10,388 nt of DNA, taken from assembly GCA_030638205.1 (NCBI GenBank), contig DAOWFB010000177.1, positions 1 through 10,388 of the forward strand, in the 5' to 3' direction. The notes below the pieces were generated by a model. It was not told the origin of the DNA. It saw only the letters and a program-made list of their open reading frames with translations, and did no database searches. The position numbers were made by a program, and so were the translations under genes. The DNA is from Thalassospiraceae bacterium. Lineage in GTDB: Bacteria; Pseudomonadota; Alphaproteobacteria; Rhodospirillales; Magnetovibrionaceae. Of the stretch, positions 1-6,454 are shown piece after piece (positions within the stretch are counted from its first letter, which is position 1; the number at the start of each line of letters is the position of its first letter).

Positions 1-13
1 TATGGGTGCCAGA

Positions 14-1321
14 TTATTTTATCAGCTTAGCCATTTCCCGCCTAGCACCATCAAATTGGCGAAGCTTTACCGCACCAGTTGCCAGAGTTTTTTCAAAGTA
101 TTCTTTAGCTTTTGCCGTATTTCCCTGAAGAAGGGCATGCTCGCCAAGAAAGAAATATCCCACCCCCCGGCGTTGCTGCAGGCTAGACACGCCCCCAGAT
201 TCTATGGATTGTAAAACCTCAGCTTCACTTAGATTGCCGGCATAAAACCTAACAATGGGGCCGGGCCACACGGAAAGGTCATCGCCGCTGCTATCAATGG
301 CTAATTTGCCAACGGCGTCCATGCCAGCATTGCTGCGGGCAATAAACAACCAAATATGAGCGTATATTTTTAAGTCGCCATTTGCAACATTAACGGTGGA
401 TGTAAAATCGCGGGCCGCAGCAGAAGCATTGCCAGAGAATAATTCAAGATATCCACGGCTAAATAGTGCCCCGGTGTGATCGGGCTTTGCTTTTATTGTA
501 CGGGTGTAGCTTGCGATTGCATCACTGTCTTGTTCATTTTTTTCCTGCGCCCAGCCAAGCGCAAACCAACCATCGCTAAAGCCCGGTTCCATTTTTACTG
601 CATCAGAAAAATCTGCTACGGCCTGATTATAAAGCCCACGGTCCATGCTTGACCATCCACGATCAAGGTAATCCGATGCTTGGCCTAGCTTTGGCAAGTT
701 TGATTTTGGTTTTTTTCTAATCGGTGCGTTCGTTGTTTTGATTTTTGCCGAAGGCGTAGGTTCAGCAGCGATTGTTGATCCGGGAACTTGTTTAGGTGCA
801 GGTGCTTTTGACACGACGTCAATCGGCTGTGGTGCCGGCGGCGAGGCTTCGGTTGCTAATGGTTGTTGCTTGGGAATATCCGCATCAACGGGGGGTGCCG
901 CAATTATGGATTGTGCGCTGGCTGGTTTTTCAATTTTTACCGTTTTTTTAATTGCAGGCTTTTCTTCTATTGCAGGTTTTGAAATTATTTCTTCTTTTTC
1001 TATTTCTTTTTCTACTTTTTGTTTTGGTTCTGGTTTTATAATTTGTTCTGTAATTTGTTTTGGCGCAGGAGGGGTCATGGCCATATCTGTTGTTGGGGTT
1101 AATGGAGCGGGGGGTTCGCCATCTTCCGAAAGCAGAACACCGATTAAAACCACAGCAGTCAAAGCAAATCCACCTACTGCAATTACTGCAATTTTTAAAC
1201 TAATTTTCTTAGGCGTATCTTCATCGGATTCGATTTCGCTATTGGCAGAAGTAATTGTCGGCACTTCACCACGTTTTCTTTCCTGATCTGATTTTTTAAG
1301 CGCATCAAGAATATAAGACAT
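14..1321 (-). CDS. GspB-like N-terminus fused to C-terminal TPR domain (secretin/pilus assembly partner)
   Basis: A 435-residue protein. The first 21 residues (MSYILDALKKSDQERKRGEV and on) match the cytoplasmic N-terminal signature of GspB-type general secretion proteins. One hydrophobic segment at about 43-64 follows, then a long Pro/Ala/Lys/Glu-rich linker (about 68-210) suited to spanning the periplasm. Residues 215-315 form about three TPR units (conserved G-W/A/Y-A-P pattern), and 350-435 carry a WPGPIVRFY...YFFLGE...G...A block known from other bacterial TPR proteins. Classical GspB ends instead in a small T2SSB domain, which I do not see; the TPR ending is more like MshN of the MSHA pilus. 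The gene starts 8 nt after the ATPase gene, with a GGGAGGAG Shine-Dalgarno overlapping that gene's stop (11 nt spacing). The inferred role is partner of the ATPase in placing a secretin or pilus complex across peptidoglycan. The family match is good; the exact machine is unknown. Confidence 0.82.
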   Translation of the reverse strand: MSYILDALKKSDQERKRGEVPTITSANSEIESDEDTPKKISLKIAVIAVGGFALTAVVLIGVLLSEDGEPPAPLTPTTDMAMTPPAPKQITEQIIKPEPKQKVEKEIEKEEIISKPAIEEKPAIKKTVKIEKPASAQSIIAAPPVDADIPKQQPLATEASPPAPQPIDVVSKAPAPKQVPGSTIAAEPTPSAKIKTTNAPIRKKPKSNLPKLGQASDYLDRGWSSMDRGLYNQAVADFSDAVKMEPGFSDGWFALGWAQEKNEQDSDAIASYTRTIKAKPDHTGALFSRGYLELFSGNASAAARDFTSTVNVANGDLKIYAHIWLFIARSNAGMDAVGKLAIDSSGDDLSVWPGPIVRFYAGNLSEAEVLQSIESGGVSSLQQRRGVGYFFLGEHALLQGNTAKAKEYFEKTLATGAVKLRQFDGARREMAKLIK

Positions 1322-1329
1322 GACGGTAA

Positions 1330-3198
1330 TTACTCCTCCCAGAAAATGCTGGGCCCATTAACGGAACCGACTGCACCAGTTATTTTTAGCAATGTTTCGG
1401 GGCCTATTATCCCATCGGCCTCAAGGTCAAAATCCCGCTGAAACGCCATTATTTTTGATTGCAAGGTGGTGCCAAAAAACTGACTTCCTCTTCCTTCGCT
1501 ATCTTGAGGCGCATCGCCAAAACCTGATCTAGCCAGTAATTGCCGGACCTTTACAACATCATCACCTTGAAGCCCAACCGAAAGCGGACGGGTAAAATAT
1601 TCAGGCTGTTTCCACAAAATCAGATAATCACCTTTCCAGCGTATTGATAATGCGCTTGGCAGCATTGTTATCTGACGTTCGCCAAATTCAATGGTTAAGC
1701 TTTTATCGCCATTCTCATTATTTTTAATTTGGGTCACTACCCCGTAAAGGCTTTTTCCATTTGGCATTGCAAATGAAACAAGAGCAGGGCGGTTCATCGC
1801 CCTTAGTCCCTTTATATTGGTTGTTCCCTGCATGCATGAAAGCCCCACACTTTGCGCTTTGTCGCACGGGGTCATGCCCGAAGCCTTGAAATAATCTTTT
1901 TCCCACAGGTTAAATAATTTAACGAATGCAATTTCTGGCGTTCCAGATTTTGATATTTCGCTTAATAAGCTTGTTTTATTGGTTTCTTCATCCGGGACAT
2001 CAAGATTATTTTCAAACGAGGCCGGCGAATTGTATTCTGCCGTTGGCGTAACTGGATCTTCAATTTTTGCAGCGCTTTCGACGATTGGCCCGGGTGCTGC
2101 TGTTACGGGTGCTGTTACGGGTGCTGTTACCGGGGCTGTTACGGGCAGAGTTGCTGTTTCAGGAATAATTTTTTCAGATTGATGCGTTTTTGGTTTAATG
2201 GAAATAGCGGAAAAATCCATTTCCACAACCACAGAATCAGCCACAGAATCAACAAGCTCTTTTATTTTTTCCTTAAATCCATAGCCAATAGGATCGACGG
2301 CAACAAATACGGCAAATAACGCTATTAATGTTACGACCGTACCAGACATCCACACGCTTGATGCACCCGGTGTTGGCCCACGACCAAGAACTTCACCTGC
2401 TGCAATTGAGGCAATTTTTTTGGTAATTTTTTTGCTTCCACTAGCATAAGCACCCAGCAATGCGCGATCACAAATACTATTAATAAGGCGCGGTACCCCC
2501 CCGGCAGACTTTTGGATAATTTTTACCGCACCAACACTAAACACGGTCTCGTTCATTCCGGCCACATGCAGTCGATGATCAATGTATTTTTTGCAATCGG
2601 CAAGGCCCAGTACCCCAAGATGGTATCTGGCGGTAATGCGTTGTGCGGTTTGGCGAAAGTGTGGCTGGGCAAGAATGGTATTAAGTTCTGGTTGACCTAC
2701 AAGAATTATCTGCAACAGTTTTTTTTCTGACGTCTCAAGATTTGTTAGCAAGCGGACCAGTTCGATGGATTCTTCTGGTAATGCCTGCGCCTCATCAATT
2801 AGCAATACCGGGTTGCGGCCACGAGAATGGGCATCTAGCAGGTGACGATTAATAAGGTCAAAAAAACCTTTAAGATTATCGGTATCTTCCGGGTAGGCAA
2901 TATGCATTTCATCGCAAATTGCTGCCATAAGCTCCAGTTCGCCAAGCTTGGGGTTTAATATTAACGCAAGATCAACCTGTTCTGGCAGTTGTTCCGTCAG
3001 GGCGCGGCATACGGTTGTTTTTCCGGTTCCTACTTCGCCCGTAAGCAGAACAAACCCTCCGCCTTCGCCAACGCCGAACAATAGATGGGCCAACGCCTCT
3101 TGGTGGCGCGGCCCCATGTATAGATAGTGTGGATCGGGTATAATGGAAAACGGATTTTCGCGTATTCCGAAAAAATCCTGATACAAAGATTTGGTCAT
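1330..3198 (-). CDS. gspA: ExeA/GspA/MshM-type AAA ATPase with C-terminal peptidoglycan-binding domain
   Basis: A 622-residue protein. The N-terminus (YQDFFGIRENPFSIIPDP) is the ExeA-family opening. Walker A is GEVGTGKT (54-61), Walker B is VLLIDEA (131-137), and the sensor-2-like GGVPRLIN lies at 233-240. A membrane segment follows at about 285-304, then a periplasmic linker with a PVTA tandem repeat (352-367). A middle domain (about 420-535) contains two cysteines (C445, C455) and may correspond to the C39-like region seen in some ExeA relatives. The last part (about 538-608, with LQGDDVVKVRQLL and ADGIIGPETLLKI) is a PG_binding_1 domain. In Aeromonas, ExeA binds peptidoglycan and with ExeB lets the secretin assemble in the outer membrane; the MshM ATPase is a relative. 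No strong Shine-Dalgarno precedes ATG 3198. No other secretion or pilus genes are in the window, so T2SS and MSHA-like pilus cannot be separated. Confidence 0.88.
   Translation of the reverse strand: MTKSLYQDFFGIRENPFSIIPDPHYLYMGPRHQEALAHLLFGVGEGGGFVLLTGEVGTGKTTVCRALTEQLPEQVDLALILNPKLGELELMAAICDEMHIAYPEDTDNLKGFFDLINRHLLDAHSRGRNPVLLIDEAQALPEESIELVRLLTNLETSEKKLLQIILVGQPELNTILAQPHFRQTAQRITARYHLGVLGLADCKKYIDHRLHVAGMNETVFSVGAVKIIQKSAGGVPRLINSICDRALLGAYASGSKKITKKIASIAAGEVLGRGPTPGASSVWMSGTVVTLIALFAVFVAVDPIGYGFKEKIKELVDSVADSVVVEMDFSAISIKPKTHQSEKIIPETATLPVTAPVTAPVTAPVTAAPGPIVESAAKIEDPVTPTAEYNSPASFENNLDVPDEETNKTSLLSEISKSGTPEIAFVKLFNLWEKDYFKASGMTPCDKAQSVGLSCMQGTTNIKGLRAMNRPALVSFAMPNGKSLYGVVTQIKNNENGDKSLTIEFGERQITMLPSALSIRWKGDYLILWKQPEYFTRPLSVGLQGDDVVKVRQLLARSGFGDAPQDSEGRGSQFFGTTLQSKIMAFQRDFDLEADGIIGPETLLKITGAVGSVNGPSIFWEE
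2099..2146. repeat. Four-copy 12-bp tandem repeat coding for (PVTA)4
   Basis: On the plus strand the unit gctgttacgggt occurs four times back to back; copies 3 and 4 each differ by about one base. It lies in the ATPase gene and encodes four PVTA units in the periplasmic linker. The 12-bp unit preserves frame, so copy number could vary without breaking the gene. Confidence 0.9.
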
Positions 3199-3230
3199 AC
3201 CACGGTGCTGCTCATTTTATTTCCGACTGA

Positions 3231-3266
3231 CATTGTATCAATTTATATACGATAAATCCTACAATG
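3231..3266. repeat. Inverted repeat overlapping the gspA-like promoter (possible operator)
   Basis: CATTGTA (3231-3237) and TACAATG (3260-3266) are perfect 7-bp inverted arms separated by 22 bp, extending to 10-bp arms with one mismatch. One arm overlaps the proposed -35 element by 2 bp and the other lies at the expected transcription start. This arrangement would suit a repressor or activator site. No regulator is identified. Confidence 0.4.
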
Positions 3267-3270
3267 ACAG
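3242..3270 (-). promoter_or_regulatory. Candidate sigma70-type promoter for the gspA-like/TPR gene pair
   Basis: Read on the minus strand: CTGTCA (-35, 3265-3270), a 17-bp spacer, then TATAAA (-10, 3242-3247). The -35 matches 4 of 6 and the -10 matches 5 of 6 consensus positions. It lies 44 bp before the ATG at 3198, within the 136-nt gap after the kinase gene. This suggests the pair has its own start even though the kinase gene lies upstream in the same direction. Confidence 0.45.
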
Positions 3271-3334
3271 CATGTTAGCAGGTAAATAGCTGTGGTGCGA
3301 ATGCGCTCCCGCTGCGTAAACCATAAAAAGCCCT

Positions 3335-4927
3335 TTAATTTGACCAATTTGCAGTTTTTAGCGCACCATCAACAGCTTTGAGGAACATATTTATATCAAT
3401 CGGCTTGGTCAGGTAGCGCACAAAACCTACTTTCATTCCGCGTTCAATATCGTGCGGCATGGCGTTGGCCGAAAGCGCGACCACAGGAATGTTCTTTGTT
3501 TCTTCCATTGATTGAAGAATTTTAAGAGCTTCAATTCCGTTCATTCCAGGCAGGTTTATATCCATAATTATTATGTCTGGATTTTTGTCCTGCGCAATTT
3601 TGATTCCTTCTTCTGCGGTTTCGGCCCAGATAAATTTTGCACCTTCAACACGGCTGATAACTTTTTCAATAAGCATTTTGTTGGCCAGGCTATCTTCAAC
3701 ATACAAAAGCGAATAACCGACTGCGGAATAATCCATTGAATTAGACTTTTTGCCACCATCTTTTTTCTGTGCTGGCTCTGTCATGCATACAGGCAGTTCA
3801 ATCCAAAATGTACTGCCTTTGCCAACCGTGCTTTCAAGTCCGATTTTTCCGCCCATTCGTTCAACCAACTCCTTGGTGACGGCAAGACCAATTCCGGTTC
3901 CTTCTATTTCAGAACTTTCTGATTCTAATCTTGAAAATGCGACAAATATTTTTTCAAAATTTTCAGCAGCAATGCCATTACCGCTATCGGTTACATTTAC
4001 TCGAACCCAGTCATTACCAGCCTGGCTTGCGGTTATGGATAGTTTTCCATTTTCATTGTTGTATTTAATTCCGTTGGAAAAAAGGTTTATCAAAACTTGT
4101 TTTAACCTTGTTCCATCGGCAAGAACCTGCATTGGGGCTGCGCCTGACGCATCTATACTTATGGTTATTGATCTTTTTTTCGCCAACGGCGACACAAGGC
4201 TAATGCATTCATTTATCAGGCTGGCAATATCTAACGATTCAAGTATTATTTCGGCTATCCCGGCCTCTATTTTAGCCAGATCAAGCGTGTCATTTATTAG
4301 GTCAAGCAGGTGCTCTCCCGAGCGTAAAATTATATCAACGTATTCTTGTTGTGTTTGGTCCAGTGGCGAAGCCTTGTTATAGGTCAGCATTTGACCAAAA
4401 CCCAAAATAGCGTTCATTGGCGTTCTGAATTCATGGCTCATTGAGGCAAGAAAATTAGACTTTGCTTGGTTGGCTGTGTCCGATTTGTCGCGGGCATTAC
4501 GCAGGGATTTTTCAATTAAAAATCTCTCTTTGGCATAGCTGACTGAACGCTTTAGCAGTTTTGGGTAGGTTTCGTCCTTTATTAGGTAATCTTGCGCCCC
4601 GATTTGCAGTGCCTCAAGCCCAATTGACTCATCGTCGGTGGCGGTAAGAACCACAATGGCTATGTCTGGTGCGGCTGTGCGAACCCGGCTAAGGGTTTCC
4701 AGACCGCTTGAATCGGGCAGGGTAAGATCAAGAAGAACAAGGTCAAAGCCTTCTTTTTTAAGAAAACTTATGGCTTCGGCAAGGGTTTTGCAGTGAGTTA
4801 TGGCAAATTTACCGTGAACCTCATCCCCGCCCTCTAGCACACTATGCACCAGCATCGCAGAGGTGGAGCTGTCCTCCACCAGTAGAATATTCAACGAACC
4901 AGAAGGCAAATTGCCAGAATTACTCAT
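3335..4927 (-). CDS. Soluble hybrid histidine kinase: REC-HisKA-HATPase-REC
   Basis: A 530-residue protein from ATG 4927. The N-terminal receiver (about 12-125) has phospho-acceptor D67 in LVLLDLTLP and K117. HisKA has H165 in SHEFRTP. The HATPase has N-box N285, G1 box D314-S-G-N-G and G2 box GTGIGLA (343-349). The C-terminal receiver (about 405-522) has D456 in IIIMDINLP and K508. There is no membrane segment, PAS or other sensor domain, so the protein is probably cytosolic and takes input through its first receiver. An in-frame GTG at 5035 would add 36 residues, but they match no domain, and a good promoter (5003-5031) lies downstream of that GTG. ATG 4927 also has GAGG about 11 nt upstream. 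The gene is divergent from a REC-HD-GYP regulator, a likely phosphorelay partner (inferred). Confidence 0.92.
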   Translation of the reverse strand: MSNSGNLPSGSLNILLVEDSSTSAMLVHSVLEGGDEVHGKFAITHCKTLAEAISFLKKEGFDLVLLDLTLPDSSGLETLSRVRTAAPDIAIVVLTATDDESIGLEALQIGAQDYLIKDETYPKLLKRSVSYAKERFLIEKSLRNARDKSDTANQAKSNFLASMSHEFRTPMNAILGFGQMLTYNKASPLDQTQQEYVDIILRSGEHLLDLINDTLDLAKIEAGIAEIILESLDIASLINECISLVSPLAKKRSITISIDASGAAPMQVLADGTRLKQVLINLFSNGIKYNNENGKLSITASQAGNDWVRVNVTDSGNGIAAENFEKIFVAFSRLESESSEIEGTGIGLAVTKELVERMGGKIGLESTVGKGSTFWIELPVCMTEPAQKKDGGKKSNSMDYSAVGYSLLYVEDSLANKMLIEKVISRVEGAKFIWAETAEEGIKIAQDKNPDIIIMDINLPGMNGIEALKILQSMEETKNIPVVALSANAMPHDIERGMKVGFVRYLTKPIDINMFLKAVDGALKTANWSN

Positions 4928-5002
4928 CTTATTTAAAGCCTCAATAAAAAATCTTTTGGATTCAATGAAGTAAATGCACATGCTGTGGGCAAATTGCAAA
5001 TC

Positions 5003-5031
5003 ATTATTGGTATATGTTATGCAATTATCAA
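5003..5031 (-). promoter_or_regulatory. Candidate sigma70-type promoter for the hybrid kinase
   Basis: Minus strand: TTGATA (5026-5031), 17-bp spacer, AATAAT (5003-5008), each matching 5 of 6 consensus positions. Transcription would begin near 4996, giving a leader of about 70 nt to ATG 4927. An mRNA from here cannot include the GTG at 5035, which supports the shorter kinase. Confidence 0.6.
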
Positions 5032-5099
5032 CCACTTTAAATCATTGTAATAATTAAATAAAATATAAATACACCCGCCTTGCGGCAAGTTAGCGGCTT

Positions 5100-5128
5100 A
5101 ACACACGGTAAGGTAGCGGTGTTTTTTT
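5100..5128 (+). terminator. Terminator-like hairpin with T7 tract, function unclear
   Basis: AACAC(A)CG pairs with CGGTGTT across a 9-nt loop (about 7 bp with one bulged A) and runs into seven T residues (5122-5128). No plus-strand gene lies just upstream. It could end a short or antisense transcript from the kinase 5' side, or insulate the HD-GYP gene. Confidence 0.35.
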
Positions 5129-5216
5129 AAGGAACAACTCCCGTATCCCCTATATCAAACAAAAAATTCGTAATATTGTTAAAAAAATAAAGAATACCCC
5201 TGTAGCCAGTATTTTT

Positions 5217-5230
5217 TCCAACGCGTTGGA
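5217..5230. promoter_or_regulatory. Perfect 14-bp palindrome, possible operator
   Basis: TCCAACGCGTTGGA is its own reverse complement. It has no spacer, so it suits a dimeric DNA-binding protein better than an RNA hairpin. It lies in non-coding DNA 134 bp before the HD-GYP start and about 190 bp upstream of the kinase -35 element. No family consensus is recognised. Confidence 0.4.
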
Positions 5231-5364
5231 TCGAGGCGCAGAAAAAGGCCATAAAAAAAGGACATAAAAAAGTTTGGCTGCAGAACTTGTTGAATATCTG
5301 ATAAAGACTATCAATATAAAACAATTAACGGATAGGCCGGAATTTAATCTGGATATTAAAAAAA

Positions 5365-6450
5365 ATGACCACTCTGTCTGAAGAAATAATTGGTTCACGA
5401 ATTTTAGTTGTTGATGACAACCTAACCAATGTTGTTTTGTTGAAAAAGCTTCTTGAAAGTTCTGGATTTACAGATGTTTCAGGAATTACTGATTCACGTG
5501 AAGTAAAAGCACTTTACGAAGAAAATCCATTCGATCTTGTTTTGCTTGATATCCGAATGCCGCACATGGACGGCTTTGATGTAATGGAACAGTTAGGCAA
5601 AATAGCGTCGCCGCTTCCCCCTAACATTATGGTTCTGACCGCGCAGACCGATCAGGAAACTAAATTAAAGGCACTCGATTTTGGTGCGCGCGATTTTCTG
5701 CACAAACCGTTTGACCGACTTGAGGTTCTTACGCGCATTCGCAACATGATTGAAACCCATCTTTTGCATAAGAAGCTACGCGTTCATAACGAAGAGCTTG
5801 AACAAAAGGTAAGTGAGAGAACCAAGGAAATAGAGGAAACTCGGCTCGAGGTAGTAAGGTGCCTTGGCCGCGCTTCGGAATATAAAGATAACGAAACCGG
5901 AATGCATGTTATCCGCATGAGCAAAACCAGCCAGTTGCTGGCGCAAGCCATCGGGATGAGCGAAGATGATTGCTCGCTCATATTGCACGCTAGCCCAATG
6001 CACGATGTTGGTAAAATTGGCATTCCCGATAACGTTTTGCTTAAGCCCGGCAAACTTGATAGCGATGAATGGGAAATAATGAAACGTCACGCCGAAATGG
6101 GGATGGAGATACTTGGCGACCATCCCTCACCATTAATGGAAATGGCAAGGCAGGTGGCCATTACCCATCATGAAAAATGGGATGGTAGCGGGTATCCGAA
6201 CGGCCTAGGCGGCAAAGACATCCCATTGGTTGGCAGGATTACAGCACTGGCGGATGTGTTTGATGCATTAACATCAGAGCGACCTTATAAAAAAGCATGG
6301 CCAGTAGAAGAAGCAGTTTCTTTCATCAAAGAGCAATCTGGAAAACATTTTGATCCAGAATTAGTAGAAATATTTATGGGCCTTATTGATGACGTTTGTG
6401 CAGTTCGCGATAAATACCGCGATGTTTTTGATACCGAAGCTGCAGAGTAA
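5365..6450 (+). CDS. REC-HD-GYP response regulator, predicted cyclic-di-GMP phosphodiesterase
   Basis: A 361-residue protein. The receiver spans about 11-127, with acidic pair D17-D18, phospho-acceptor D62 in LVLLDIRMP, T92 and K114. A linker helix with coiled-coil character (about 130-165) joins it to an HD-GYP domain (about 160-350). That domain has H181, the H213-D214 pair in HDVGKIGIP, H242 and the full signature HHEKWDGSGYP (268-278), so all key residues look intact. Proteins of this RpfG-like build hydrolyse c-di-GMP, with phosphorylation of the receiver setting activity. ATG 5365 has only a weak GGA about 11 nt upstream. The divergent kinase next door is the natural phosphodonor, probably through its own receiver domains. 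The MFS gene follows after 4 nt. Confidence 0.93.
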   Translation: MTTLSEEIIGSRILVVDDNLTNVVLLKKLLESSGFTDVSGITDSREVKALYEENPFDLVLLDIRMPHMDGFDVMEQLGKIASPLPPNIMVLTAQTDQETKLKALDFGARDFLHKPFDRLEVLTRIRNMIETHLLHKKLRVHNEELEQKVSERTKEIEETRLEVVRCLGRASEYKDNETGMHVIRMSKTSQLLAQAIGMSEDDCSLILHASPMHDVGKIGIPDNVLLKPGKLDSDEWEIMKRHAEMGMEILGDHPSPLMEMARQVAITHHEKWDGSGYPNGLGGKDIPLVGRITALADVFDALTSERPYKKAWPVEEAVSFIKEQSGKHFDPELVEIFMGLIDDVCAVRDKYRDVFDTEAAE

Positions 6451-6454
6451 AAAC

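Larger units (their letters stand above)
5032..5364. other. AT-rich divergent intergenic region between kinase and HD-GYP regulator
   Basis: No convincing gene is seen. Short open frames on the minus strand (5127-5324 and 5150-5398) have low-complexity, Phe-rich translations and no family match. The region holds a terminator-like hairpin (5100-5128), a 14-bp palindrome (5217-5230), a near-direct repeat (AGGCCATAAAAAA, then AGGACATAAAAAA, in 5246-5271), and a weak promoter candidate for the plus-strand gene (TTGAAT 5290-5295 and TATAAA 5315-5320, with a long 19-bp spacer). Confidence 0.6.

Noticed and set aside
738..1286. Long plus-strand open frame (182 codons)
   Set aside because: It is antisense to the linker and N-terminus of the TPR protein; its Gly/Ser/Phe/Ile-rich translation mirrors the Pro/Lys/Glu-rich sense strand and matches no family.
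3271..3334. Possible terminator after the kinase gene on the minus strand
   Set aside because: Only a very short AAAG/CTTT pairing and scattered 4-bp matches; no GC-rich stem followed by T residues.
3750..4382. Plus-strand open frame of 210 codons
   Set aside because: It lies fully antisense to the kinase HATPase/HisKA region, which has every expected motif; no ribosome-binding site or recognisable domain.
5290..5320. Promoter for the HD-GYP gene (TTGAAT and TATAAA)
   Set aside because: The spacer is 19 bp and the -35 match is modest in very AT-rich DNA, so it is mentioned only within the intergenic description.
5127..5398. Two overlapping minus-strand open frames of 65 and 82 codons in the divergent region
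   Set aside because: Low-complexity, Phe/Leu/Ile-rich translations from AT-rich DNA; one runs over the start of the HD-GYP gene; no Shine-Dalgarno or family similarity.
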